Shown here one piece after another: positions 15,415 through 23,621 of a stretch of 36,121 nucleotides of DNA. Source of the DNA: Eubacteriales Family XIII. Incertae Sedis bacterium (GTDB lineage Bacteria; Bacillota; Clostridia; Peptostreptococcales; Anaerovoracaceae); NCBI GenBank assembly GCA_031276135.1, contig JAISNR010000098.1, positions 1 through 36,121 of the forward strand. Direction: 5' to 3'. Each line of letters opens with the position of its first letter. Position 1 is the stretch's first letter. The translations under genes were made by a program, and so were the position numbers. The notes under the pieces are model-generated. The model did not search any database. It was not told the origin of the DNA and saw only the letters and a list, made by a program, of their open reading frames with translations.

Positions 15415-16614
15415 GTGAAGATTACGAAGGTAGATGTTTTGCAGTTCAACGATCCGCAGGTCAAAAAACAGCATCCGATTTGGTGCCGGATTTATACGGA
15501 TGAAGGCATTTACGGCGACGGAGAGGCGGGCATGGCCTACGGCGTGGGCGGCTCGGCCGCGTTCGGCATGGTCAAGGATTTGGCGCCGCTGATCCTGGGC
15601 GAGGATCCTCTGGCAAACGAGGTCATATGGCACAAGCTGTACCGAAACACCTTCTGGGGGCAAAACGGCGGCCCGGTCGTGTTCTCCGGCATCTCCGCGA
15701 TCGACATCGCGCTGTGGGACATCAAGGGCAAATATTTCCAAAAACCCGTATACCAACTCTTGGGAGGGAAATACAGGGATTCCGTGCGCACCTATGCCAG
15801 CCAACTCCAATTCGGGTGGAGTGAAACCCGCGGACCGCTGAGAACGGTGGAGGAGTACGCTCTGGTCGCCAAGGAAGCCGTGGCGCAGGGTTACGACTCG
15901 GTCAAGGTCGATTTCATCGCCTTCGGCACAGACGCCAAAAGCGGCACGGATTTCGGAGAGGGCATTCCTTGGCTTGAAACGGAATATCAGACGCGGCTGT
16001 TGACGCCGGAATTTGCGGACATGTTCGTTTCGCGCGTCGCGGCCACGCGGGAAGCGGTCGGCCCCAACGTGGACATAATCGTGGAAAACCACTCCAAAAC
16101 CGATGCGCAGGGCGCCGTTCAGGTCGGACAGCGCATAGAGCCGTACAACATTTACTATTATGAGGAACCAACGACTCCCAATCCCAAGCTGTTCGCCTAC
16201 ATCAAGGACAAGGTTGACATACCGCTTGCGAGCGGCGAACGCATCTATTCGCGGTGGCAATACTATCCGTATTTTGAAAACAGCTCGCTGCAGGTCATCC
16301 AACCCGATCTGGCCAATACGGGCGGCATCACGGAGGGCAAAAAAATCGCCGATACCGCTTATGCCTATGACGTCAGCGTGCAGCCCCATATCGCCGGCAG
16401 CCCGATCATCATCGCGGCCACCCTGCAATTCGAGGCGGCGCTGCCCAACTTCATCATTCACGAACAGCATTTCCCCGGCCAAATCGGGCGCAAGCTGGCG
16501 ATTCACGATTATCAGCCCGTGAACAGCTTCATAAAAGTGCCGGATCTTCCGGGTATCGGCAATGAGCTGTCGGACTACGCCTTGGCGAAGAGCATTAAAG
16601 TCAGCATTGAATAG
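15415..16614 (+). CDS. Enolase-superfamily acid-sugar dehydratase (galactonate dehydratase-like)
   Basis: A 399-residue mandelate racemase/muconate lactonizing enzyme family protein, full length. It has the capping domain (1-125) and a barrel with a lysine strand SVKVDF (162-167). Candidate metal ligands are Glu224 in VENH, Glu250/251 in YYYEEP and Glu275 in ASGER. The Asp298-His325 pair (QPDLANTGG, QPHIAG) serves as the general base. The layout fits the D-galactonate/D-mannonate dehydratase side of the superfamily, which removes water from a sugar acid to give a 2-keto-3-deoxy acid. Exact substrate cannot be read. The GTG start at 15415 follows GGGGAGGT. It is first in an operon with an ABC transporter that may import its substrate. 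Confidence 0.85.
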   Translation: MKITKVDVLQFNDPQVKKQHPIWCRIYTDEGIYGDGEAGMAYGVGGSAAFGMVKDLAPLILGEDPLANEVIWHKLYRNTFWGQNGGPVVFSGISAIDIALWDIKGKYFQKPVYQLLGGKYRDSVRTYASQLQFGWSETRGPLRTVEEYALVAKEAVAQGYDSVKVDFIAFGTDAKSGTDFGEGIPWLETEYQTRLLTPEFADMFVSRVAATREAVGPNVDIIVENHSKTDAQGAVQVGQRIEPYNIYYYEEPTTPNPKLFAYIKDKVDIPLASGERIYSRWQYYPYFENSSLQVIQPDLANTGGITEGKKIADTAYAYDVSVQPHIAGSPIIIAATLQFEAALPNFIIHEQHFPGQIGRKLAIHDYQPVNSFIKVPDLPGIGNELSDYALAKSIKVSIE

Positions 16615-16663
16615 TCTTGATTGAACAGTCTTGATTGAAACTTTGGAAAGGAGATGTAAAACC

Positions 16664-17773
16664 ATGAAAAGAACAGCATTGAAAAGCAAGCATGCCCTCG
16701 CGTTTCTCCTGTCGGCGCTGCTGCTGGTATCGACGGCGGCCTGCGGAAGCGGCGGGAACGCGAACGAAAGCGCAAACGAGGGCGAAGCGGCGGCGCCCGC
16801 GTCCGTCGGTTCCCTGACCGTGATCGTGCCCGACAACATCGTCGGCGTACCGCTGTGGGTGATCGCGCAGGAAAACGGCTACTTCGAAGACGAAGGACTG
16901 GAGGTCGACGGCGTCACGATGACGACCGGCACGATGGAAGCGCTGGAAGCCGGCAAAGCGGACGCCATGCTCAACGGCATCATCCCCGCCCTGAGCTATG
17001 CCGCGCAGGGGTCGGATGTCAAGATCGTGGCAGGCATGGCGTCGGGAGGCAATTTTTTGATCGCCAGGCCGGAAAACGTCGAAAGCCTGCGGGATTTTGA
17101 CAATTGGAAGGGCAAAAGACTGGGTCTCGTGCGCCTGAGCACCTCGGAGATGATCACGCGCTATGCCTTGGAAGAATTGGGCTATAATCTCACCGAGGAC
17201 GTCACGTTTGTGGAGATCGACAGCTATCCGAACATCATCGAAGCCGTGCGCAAGGATCAAGTGGATATCGGTTACATCGCTTCCGAGTACGGACAGTCGA
17301 TCAAGGATTTGGGCCTCGAGGTCATCTTCCCCTTGACGAACCTCGTGGAGAATTATGTGTGCTGCCGCGTTTCGGCCTCCGGCAAGACCTTGGCCGCGAA
17401 CCGCGACGCCTTTGTCAAGTTTGTCAAAACGCAAATTCGCGCCTATAAGTTCTACAAGGAGAGCCCCGACGAGGTCGTCGCCCTGCTGTCCGATGCTTCG
17501 GATCAAACGGAAGAGTTTGTCCGCAACGTGGTTTACAATATGGAAACGAACGCCAACCGCTCCTTCAATCCCGAACCGAATCTGAACGGCGTGCGCAATG
17601 TATACACGACCTTGCGCGATTGGAACTATATAGAGGACAAGGGCATTGAAGTCGAGGATATCGTCGACATCGGCATATTCAACGACGCATTGGAGGAAAT
17701 TTTGGCGGAATACCCGGACGATCCGATTTATTTGGAATTAAAGGCGCTCTACGAGGCCAACAACAACGCATAA
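16664..17773 (+). CDS. NitT/TauT-type ABC transporter substrate-binding lipoprotein
   Basis: About 369 residues from ATG 16664 behind GGAAAGGAGATG. It has a signal peptide with a lipobox (STAAC, Cys near residue 25), a Gly/Asn/Glu linker, then an SsuA/NMT1-like periplasmic-binding fold with GYFEDEGLEV, GKADAMLNGIIPAL and GKRLGLVRLSTSEM. In a monoderm cell it would be a lipid-anchored receptor outside the membrane. Family members bind sulfonates, nitrate, pyrimidine precursors or aromatic acids. The dehydratase in front of it suggests an organic acid ligand here. It is followed after 24 bases by the ATPase gene. Confidence 0.88.
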   Translation: MKRTALKSKHALAFLLSALLLVSTAACGSGGNANESANEGEAAAPASVGSLTVIVPDNIVGVPLWVIAQENGYFEDEGLEVDGVTMTTGTMEALEAGKADAMLNGIIPALSYAAQGSDVKIVAGMASGGNFLIARPENVESLRDFDNWKGKRLGLVRLSTSEMITRYALEELGYNLTEDVTFVEIDSYPNIIEAVRKDQVDIGYIASEYGQSIKDLGLEVIFPLTNLVENYVCCRVSASGKTLAANRDAFVKFVKTQIRAYKFYKESPDEVVALLSDASDQTEEFVRNVVYNMETNANRSFNPEPNLNGVRNVYTTLRDWNYIEDKGIEVEDIVDIGIFNDALEEILAEYPDDPIYLELKALYEANNNA

Positions 17774-17797
17774 AAAAGCACGAAAGGATTTCCCGGC

Positions 17798-18598
17798 ATG
17801 GGCAGAATTGAAATACAGGATCTGAGCTTGGTCTACAGGTCGGGCAGAGAGAAGTTTCTGGCTCTGGACAACATCAACACGAAGATCGACGACGGCGAGT
17901 TCGTCTGCATCGTCGGCTCGTCGGGTTGCGGCAAAAGCACCTTGCTGGGCGTGTTGGAGGGCTTGCTGACGCCGACCGGCGGCAGGGTTTTGATCGACGG
18001 AAAACCGATTCACGGCACCGGTCCGGAGCGCGCCGTCGTTTTCCAGCAATACACGCTGTTTCCGTGGATGAGCGCGATACAAAACGTCGTTTTCGGGGTG
18101 AAGCAGGTGCGGCGCGAGCTGTCCGCCAAACAGCTGGAGGAGATCGGCGTCGAATTTCTGCAAAAGGTCGGCCTGAAGGATTTTCTGCACAAGCGGCCCG
18201 GCGAACTGTCCGGCGGCATGCAGCAACGGGTGGCGATCGCGCGCGCACTGGCCGTAAACCCCCAAATTCTGCTGATGGACGAGCCCTTCGGCGCGATCGA
18301 CGCGAAAACGCGGCTGACCCTGCAGGAAATGCTGCTCAACCTGTGGGCGGAGGATGCCGAGAAAAAGACCGTCGTGTTCGTAACGCACGATATCGACGAG
18401 GCCATCCTGCTGTCCGACAAAATTCTCTTCATGGAGCCCAAGCGCATCAGCCGGGAAATCCCCGTGACGATGCCGCGGCCGCGCGACAGGGATTCCATGT
18501 ACGACGACAAGGAATTCCGCGATTTGCGCAACAATCTCGTGATCTTGTTTTACAAGGATATCAAGGAACAGATCGGCGGAGAGGAGGTGATGCTGTGA
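17798..18598 (+). CDS. NitT/TauT-type ABC transporter ATPase
   Basis: A 266-residue ABC ATPase of the SsuB/TauB type. The Walker A motif is GSSGCGKST, the Q-loop lies in VFQQYTLFPWM, the signature is LSGGMQQR, the Walker B region is LLMDEPFGAIDAKTR and the switch histidine is in VTHDIDEA. All residues for ATP hydrolysis are present. It powers import by the permease encoded next; the two genes overlap by four bases (GTGA). Confidence 0.94.
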   Translation: MGRIEIQDLSLVYRSGREKFLALDNINTKIDDGEFVCIVGSSGCGKSTLLGVLEGLLTPTGGRVLIDGKPIHGTGPERAVVFQQYTLFPWMSAIQNVVFGVKQVRRELSAKQLEEIGVEFLQKVGLKDFLHKRPGELSGGMQQRVAIARALAVNPQILLMDEPFGAIDAKTRLTLQEMLLNLWAEDAEKKTVVFVTHDIDEAILLSDKILFMEPKRISREIPVTMPRPRDRDSMYDDKEFRDLRNNLVILFYKDIKEQIGGEEVML

Positions 18599-19542
18599 GC
18601 GCCGCAAACAAGGACGTCAAGGTCGGTCTGCGCGGAAGATTGATCAACCTTCCGGTCGCGCTGTACATCGCCTCCGTGGTCCTGGTCTTTCTGCCGAGCC
18701 GCATGGCGGAGCGCGTAACCATGAGCAATCCGATCGCTTTCATCTTCGTGCTTACGTTTACCCTCGTTTTCTTTTGGATCAAGCTCGGCAAGAAAGGCGG
18801 CACACAGCAGGCGAAGGACATCGCCACGGTCATATTCGTCTTTTTTCTGCTGTGGGAAGCGATCACGACGAAATTGGATTGGCTGCCCTATATCTTTGTC
18901 CCCGCACCTGAAAATGTATTTTACTCTTATATCCAATTATGGGACTACATGCTCTCAGGGCTTGCGCGTTCGCTGTATTTGCTGCTGACCGGATTTATCG
19001 CTTCGCTGGTGATAGGCGTTTCGCTGGGGATTGCCGTGGGTTGGCTTCCCCGACTGCGGCAGGCGGTGTTTCCGATCGCGAAGGCGATCAGCACCGTGCC
19101 GGCCATCGTCTACGGCCCGTACATCGTCGTGATCATGCCGACCTTCACCGCCGCGTCGATCCTGGTCATATTCTTCGGCACATTTTGGTCCACATTCATG
19201 AATATGATCAACCGCGTGGGCACGATCGACGCGCGCATCATCAACACGGCCAAGGTGCTGAACGTCAACACGCGCACGATGCTGTTTCACATCATCATGC
19301 CGTATACCCTCCCGCGCATCATCAATGATATGTCCGTGGCGCTGTCCATCTCGATGATGACGCTCACGTTCGCCGAAATGATCGGCGCGGACCGCGGCAT
19401 AGGGTATTTTGTGCGGCGCTCCCTGGACTACGCCAACTACACGCAGGCGTTCGCGGGCATATTCTTCATCGCGGTCGTGATCACGGTGTTGCAGGTATTC
19501 ATAACCGTTTTGAAAAAGAAGCTGATTAAATGGGACTACTGA
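18595..19542 (+). CDS. NitT/TauT-type ABC transporter permease
   Basis: About 315 residues starting at GTG 18595, behind GAGGAGGTGATGCT and overlapping the ATPase stop. The open frame extends far upstream inside the ATPase gene, but that part is out-of-frame reading and not used. Two extra hydrophobic helices (about 20-70) precede the usual six-helix permease core. The EAA-like coupling loop is near ARIINTAKVLNVNTRTMLFHIIMP, typical of the SsuC/TauC group. It completes the transporter. The gene is followed by a strong GC hairpin. Confidence 0.92.
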   Translation: MSAANKDVKVGLRGRLINLPVALYIASVVLVFLPSRMAERVTMSNPIAFIFVLTFTLVFFWIKLGKKGGTQQAKDIATVIFVFFLLWEAITTKLDWLPYIFVPAPENVFYSYIQLWDYMLSGLARSLYLLLTGFIASLVIGVSLGIAVGWLPRLRQAVFPIAKAISTVPAIVYGPYIVVIMPTFTAASILVIFFGTFWSTFMNMINRVGTIDARIINTAKVLNVNTRTMLFHIIMPYTLPRIINDMSVALSISMMTLTFAEMIGADRGIGYFVRRSLDYANYTQAFAGIFFIAVVITVLQVFITVLKKKLIKWDY

Positions 19543-19575
19543 TTTTCGGCGGCCGCCGGGCCGGTCGAATCGACT

Positions 19576-19609
19576 GCGGGGCCGGCGCTCATTTGAGCGC
19601 CGGCCCCGC
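19576..19609. terminator. Strong hairpin between convergent operons
   Basis: A perfect 15-bp stem (19576-19590 with 19595-19609) with loop ATTT lies between the permease stop (19542) and the stop of the converging M23 gene (19625). T-richness on either side is poor (CGTTTTC starts 11 bases later on the plus strand), but position and stem strength fit a bidirectional terminator. Confidence 0.75.
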
Positions 19610-19624
19610 GCTTCCGGATCGTTT

Positions 19625-20947
19625 TCATTCCTCGCGGCGGCGGAATGCCTCCCGCAGCTGTGCGTCTTCCTCCCCGCCCTCCGCGCAGTAGAGGCCCGCG
19701 TCCGCTTCGAAGAGCATGGACGGGTTGATCGGGCGGTTGCCTATGCGCACTTCGTAATGCAGGTGCGGCCCCGTGGAATAGCCCGTGCTGCCCACCGCGC
19801 CGATCTGCGCGCCCTTCTCCGCCATGCCGCCCGGCGCCGCGTCTATGCGGCTCAGGTGGAAAAAGTAGCTCTTCAGTCCGCCGCCGTGCTCGATGACGAC
19901 GGTGTTGCCCGTGTTCAGCAGCCGTTCGGCCATGACCACGCGGCCGGCGTTCGGCGCGAACACGGGCGTGCCTTCGGGGGCGGCGATGTCCATGCCGTTG
20001 TGCCGGCGGGGGCGCGAATAATCGCCGTTCGTGTAGCGTATGGTTCCGAATTCCGTGCTGACCCGGCCGTCTGCGGGGACCGCGAAGACCCCGTGCCAAT
20101 GGCGCTCCGCGTCGTAGGTGTCGAACAGGGGCGGGATCTTCTCGCGGTATTCGCGGTACGCGGCCGGGCTGTTCGCCTCGCTGATGGCGGCGGAGCTCGT
20201 GTCCACGATCAGGTTCTGTTCGACGAAGTCAAAGGGAAGCACGGTGATCGTCGTTTCGAAGCTCCGGTCGCCCGCCTGCACGCGGATGCCGTATTGCCCG
20301 GGGTTTTGCGCATTGCCCACCGGGATCGCGACGTACCATGCGCCCGGGCCGTCGGGCGTGAAGATCGCCATGCCGAGCTCCGTTTCCGCGTGCGGCGCAA
20401 GCCCGGGCGGGATGTGAACGAGCCGCAGGGCGGCGACGTCCCCCTGCCTGAGCTCCGTGCGCCCCGTCAGGAGCGCCGGTTCGGGCGCGGGCTCGACCGT
20501 GAAGGTGCAGCGGTAGCGGAAGCTGCCGTAGCCCGCCGTCCCGTTCGTTTCGGGCACGGAGCAATCGATTTCGAGCGCGTAGGCGCCGGCCTCGAGCGCG
20601 ATGGGTTCCCACGCGGCGGCTTGCCCGTCGAAAACGGGTTCGCCTTCTCGCAAGAGGCGCACGCGGTGTTCAAAGCCCTGCGGCAGCGCGAGCGACAGGG
20701 GCAGGGGCGCCGTGCCGATCGGCCCGAGCGCCGCCTCCGAAGCGGCGTCGCGCCGGGAAAGCGCCTTGCGGAAAAGCCCCTTCAGCAGAGGCGCATGCCA
20801 TTCCGCCTCCGCCGGCTCAAGGCGCGTTTCCATGACGGCCGTCTGCGGATCGGGCGCGAGGCGCCAATCGGCGACGGTATACGAATAGATGCCGTATCCG
20901 GCGAAGCAGCATACGACGGCCAATGCGATAAAAAAAATCCTTTTCAT
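19625..20947 (-). CDS. M23-family (LytM) peptidase-like protein, membrane-anchored
   Basis: About 440 residues from ATG 20947 behind GGAAGGAAAGC. An N-terminal hydrophobic helix (about 4-22) anchors it outside the membrane. The middle is a beta-rich region without a recognised name. The C-terminal M23 domain (about 310-420) has the zinc-site pattern HNGMD and GPHLHYEVR plus the second histidine region FFHLSRID. The metal-binding His, Asp and HxH are all present, so it may be an active glycyl/DD endopeptidase on peptidoglycan rather than a dead LytM scaffold. It is the gene downstream of desulfoferrodoxin, separated by a terminator, so it is probably expressed on its own. Confidence 0.88.
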   Translation of the reverse strand: MKRIFFIALAVVCCFAGYGIYSYTVADWRLAPDPQTAVMETRLEPAEAEWHAPLLKGLFRKALSRRDAASEAALGPIGTAPLPLSLALPQGFEHRVRLLREGEPVFDGQAAAWEPIALEAGAYALEIDCSVPETNGTAGYGSFRYRCTFTVEPAPEPALLTGRTELRQGDVAALRLVHIPPGLAPHAETELGMAIFTPDGPGAWYVAIPVGNAQNPGQYGIRVQAGDRSFETTITVLPFDFVEQNLIVDTSSAAISEANSPAAYREYREKIPPLFDTYDAERHWHGVFAVPADGRVSTEFGTIRYTNGDYSRPRRHNGMDIAAPEGTPVFAPNAGRVVMAERLLNTGNTVVIEHGGGLKSYFFHLSRIDAAPGGMAEKGAQIGAVGSTGYSTGPHLHYEVRIGNRPINPSMLFEADAGLYCAEGGEEDAQLREAFRRREE

Positions 20948-21020
20948 GCTTTCCTTCCGCAGCGCGTCCTTCCGCACCGATTCGGCGGCGCGGCAGGGCG
21001 GCGCGGCCTCCGCAAGAACG

Positions 21021-21049
21021 AAAAACTCCCCGCAAGGGCGCGCGGGGAG
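21021..21049 (-). terminator. Intrinsic terminator of desulfoferrodoxin
   Basis: Read on the minus strand, CTCCCCGC pairs with GCGGGGAG around an eight-base loop and is followed directly by TTTTT (complement of 21021-21025). It lies 25 bases behind the dfx stop. A textbook Rho-independent terminator. Confidence 0.88.
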
Positions 21050-21074
21050 TGTGTTGATGAGATCTCGGTATTCG

Positions 21075-21452
21075 TCAGCCCTCGGCCTTCCACAGGCCGT
21101 GCAGGTTGCAATATTCGTATGCCGTCACGGGCGCATCGGCGCTGTCCAAGGAGAAAACCGCTTCCGGTGCCGCGCCGGGCTTCAGAGCGAAGCGCTGTGT
21201 GCGCGCGCCCTGTTCGACGACGATCCAGTTGATGTAATGCTTCTCCTCCATGGGATGGCTCACGGAGCCGACCTTCACCTTGAGGGCCTTTCCGTCGCGT
21301 TCCAAGACGGGCACATGCTTCTCGCCCGCGCCGTCGGACGAATTGGCGCTGAGCTCGACCATGTCCACGCCGCAACAGATCGGAACAACACCCACATCCT
21401 CGATCACTTCAAATAAATTTCCGCAAATCTCACATTGATAAAACTTGCCCAT
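21075..21452 (-). CDS. dfx: Desulfoferrodoxin (superoxide reductase)
   Basis: A 125-residue two-domain desulfoferrodoxin. The N-terminal desulforedoxin-like iron site has Cys7, Cys10 (YQCEIC) and Cys26-Cys27 (PICCG). The C-terminal neelaredoxin domain has the catalytic iron ligands His46 (EKHVPV), His66 (SHPMEE), His72 (KHYINW), Cys115 and His118 (CNLHG), with the Glu45-Lys46-type loop shifted slightly. It reduces superoxide to hydrogen peroxide in the cytosol without making oxygen, typical of anaerobes. The ATG at 21452 follows GGAGGTGTGAT. It is monocistronic with its own promoter and terminator. Confidence 0.96.
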   Translation of the reverse strand: MGKFYQCEICGNLFEVIEDVGVVPICCGVDMVELSANSSDGAGEKHVPVLERDGKALKVKVGSVSHPMEEKHYINWIVVEQGARTQRFALKPGAAPEAVFSLDSADAPVTAYEYCNLHGLWKAEG

Positions 21453-21546
21453 ATCACACCTCCGCCACTGCTTGGCCCGATCGCCCGCGCACAAGTCAAA
21501 CACCGATCCAACGGTTCCGCCCCGCAATCGATTCGGAACACCCTCT

Positions 21547-21575
21547 ATTGTATACCAATTCGAGCGCGCATGCAA
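21547..21575 (-). promoter_or_regulatory. Promoter of desulfoferrodoxin
   Basis: Reading on the minus strand, TTGCAT (complement of 21570-21575), 17 bases, then TACAAT (complement of 21547-21552). The start is expected near 21540, leaving a leader of about 88 bases. I see no clear operator. Confidence 0.65.
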
Positions 21576-21640
21576 TTGTTTTGACGAAAAATTTGAATTT
21601 CCTTGTTGGCGTCGCTTTTCGGGGCGGCGGCGAATTATTA

Positions 21641-21669
21641 TTGAAATTCGGGTTGCGGCGCGGTATACT
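21641..21669 (+). promoter_or_regulatory. Promoter of rmuC
   Basis: TTGAAA (21641-21646), a 17-base spacer and TATACT (21664-21669). The start is expected near 21676, about 60 bases before the rmuC ATG. It is divergent from the dfx promoter in the 283-base gap 21453-21735. Confidence 0.75.
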
Positions 21670-21735
21670 ACAACAGAATGACCGCAACGGGAGGTGCGCC
21701 GTGCGGATACCGACAGTATATTTGGAGGTGCGTGA

Positions 21736-23190
21736 ATGGGTATGCAACCGGTTTTGACAATCGTGGCAATCGTGCTGCTGCTGGCTGTGATTGTCCTGCA
21801 AATCGTCGGGCGAAAGAAGTCCGGCACAGGCGAAATCGCCTCCCTTTTGCGATGCGCGGCGGACGAACAGCGCGAGTCGGTGTCGCGCCAAATCGCAAGC
21901 GGCGCGACGGAGCAATTCCGGAGGTTCGACGTGATTCAGGAGAGCGTGCAGCGGGCCCTGACCGCCAGCCGCGAGGAACAGGCCAAGCAAATGCGGGAGT
22001 TCGGGGCGCAGATCGACAAAATGAACGCCGATGTGACGGCGACGCTCCAAACGAGCCGCGCAGAAACGAACGAGCAGCTCGGCAAGTTCTCCGCGCAGTT
22101 GGACGCCCGCCTGACCGCGACCGGGGAACAGACGCAAAAGACCTTGCAGACGAGCCGCGAGGAACAGAGCAAACGGCTTCGCGAGTTCGGCGAACAGATG
22201 GATTCGCGCCTGTCCGGGATCCAACGCGGCAACGCCGAGAACATAGAAAAACTGAACGCCACGCTCGAAGCCAAGATAAAGTCTCTCCAAGACAGCAACG
22301 AGCAGCGCTTGGCGCAGATGCAAAACGTGGTGGACGAGAAACTCCAAAAGACGCTTGAAACGCGGCTTGCGCAGTCTTTTGAGCTTGTCGGCAAGCAGCT
22401 CGACAGCGTCCAGCAGGGCTTGGGCGAGATGAAGAACCTCGCCGCCGACGCAAAGAGCCTGAAAAACGCGCTGATGAACGTCAAGGAGCGCGGCACATAC
22501 GGTGAGGTGCGGCTTGAGAAGCTGTTGTCAGACATTCTCGTTCCGAGCCAGTATGATACAAACGTGGAAATTGCAAGCGGAAAACGGGTGGAATTTGTCA
22601 TCAAGCTCCCGGGCAACGGCGATATTCCGCTGCTGCTGCCCATCGACAGCAAGTTCCCGATCGAGGACTACAACCGCCTGCTGGACGCGCAGGACAAGCC
22701 CGCAATCGATGAGGCGCGGCGCTCGCTGGCGGCAAAGATTCGCGCTTTCGCGAAAGACATCCGCGACAAGTACATCGCGCCGCCCAAGACGACGGACTTC
22801 GCGCTGATGTTTCTGCCGACGGAGGGGCTGTACGCCGAAGTGCTGCAAAACGCCGCGCTGTTTGAGGAATTGCGCGACCGCTATAAAGTAACGGCAATCG
22901 GCGCGACCACGCTGTCGGCGTTTTTGGCGTCGCTGCAAATGGGCTTCAAGACGCTTGCCATAGAACAGCGCTCGCAAGAGGTTTGGGACACACTTCGAGC
23001 CGTGAAAAAGACCTTCGGCGAGTTTGAAACGGTCCTCTCCCAAGCCCATAAGCAACTGCAAACCGTGGACAACACGATTGAGAAAATCGTCGGAACGCGA
23101 ACACGGGCTATAAACAAGGCTCTGCGAAATGTCGAAGAATTGGGCGAAACGGACAGCAAACAGCCATTGATCGACTTTGAGGGGGAATAA
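21736..23190 (+). CDS. rmuC: RmuC family DNA recombination protein
   Basis: A 484-residue RmuC protein. One N-terminal membrane helix (about 6-24) is followed by a long coiled coil (about 30-215) and the RmuC nuclease-like domain (about 225-450), with KERGTYGEVRLEKLL, LLPIDSKFPIEDYNRL and FLPTEGLYAEVL. RmuC limits inversions and other rearrangements at short repeats in E. coli. The coiled coil contains an internal duplication, with SREEQAKQMREFGAQ near 76-90 recurring as SREEQSKRLREFGEQ near 143-157. ATG 21736 follows GGAGG by seven bases. It is apparently monocistronic. Confidence 0.94.
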   Translation: MGMQPVLTIVAIVLLLAVIVLQIVGRKKSGTGEIASLLRCAADEQRESVSRQIASGATEQFRRFDVIQESVQRALTASREEQAKQMREFGAQIDKMNADVTATLQTSRAETNEQLGKFSAQLDARLTATGEQTQKTLQTSREEQSKRLREFGEQMDSRLSGIQRGNAENIEKLNATLEAKIKSLQDSNEQRLAQMQNVVDEKLQKTLETRLAQSFELVGKQLDSVQQGLGEMKNLAADAKSLKNALMNVKERGTYGEVRLEKLLSDILVPSQYDTNVEIASGKRVEFVIKLPGNGDIPLLLPIDSKFPIEDYNRLLDAQDKPAIDEARRSLAAKIRAFAKDIRDKYIAPPKTTDFALMFLPTEGLYAEVLQNAALFEELRDRYKVTAIGATTLSAFLASLQMGFKTLAIEQRSQEVWDTLRAVKKTFGEFETVLSQAHKQLQTVDNTIEKIVGTRTRAINKALRNVEELGETDSKQPLIDFEGE

Positions 23191-23407
23191 ACTTTCCGAT
23201 CCGCAAAGACGAAGAGCCCCGATCGATGCAAAACAACATCAAAAATAGAAACGCATCAAAATCAGGCCGTCGGAATCGATCCGATTGCGCATCCGAAAGA
23301 CGGAAGAAACAGAGACATGGGCCGATGCCATTTAAAAACCAACGATTCCGGGAAGGCGGAAGGGTCGCCGCGACCGCATTTCGATGAAGCGAAAAAAAAG
23401 TTTTTTA

Positions 23408-23423
23408 TGGCACGGTATTTGCG
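23408..23423 (+). promoter_or_regulatory. Sigma-54 (-24/-12) promoter of the dehydratase operon
   Basis: TGGCACGGTATTTGCG matches the RpoN consensus TGGCAC-N5-TTGC with GG at 23409-23410 and GC at 23421-23422, exactly 12 bases apart. The start is expected near 23434, leaving a leader of about 190 bases before the alpha-subunit gene. The 431-base gap 23191-23621 holds this promoter and otherwise no gene I can support. Confidence 0.82.
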
Positions 23424-23621
23424 TTATAAAAAAGCATCTGCGCCAAGCCCGATTGCGTCTTGCGAGGAGGGTGCCGTCTTTGCAAGCAATCCCTCGCGGC
23501 GGTGAACGGTTGCGCCATCGGTGGCTGCAAGCCGGCCGTGTGCCGCGATATCCACCGCAGCGCGTCGGAGAAAGCCCGCGTCTTCCAATCCATCCATCCC
23601 CGTCGGCAAGGAGGCGACAAA

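Noticed and set aside
15193..16839. 548-codon antisense frame over the enolase-superfamily gene
   Set aside because: It lies against a recognised dehydratase, crosses that operon's promoter and has no ribosome binding site or known motif.
19757..21232. 491-codon antisense frame over the M23 and dfx region
   Set aside because: Runs against two recognised genes and across a terminator; product is Arg/Gly-rich shadow sequence.
23460..23621. 54-codon N-terminal extension of the dehydratase alpha subunit
   Set aside because: Starts at TTG without a ribosome binding site, has Cys/Arg-rich leader-like content, and ATG 23622 has a good GGAGG.
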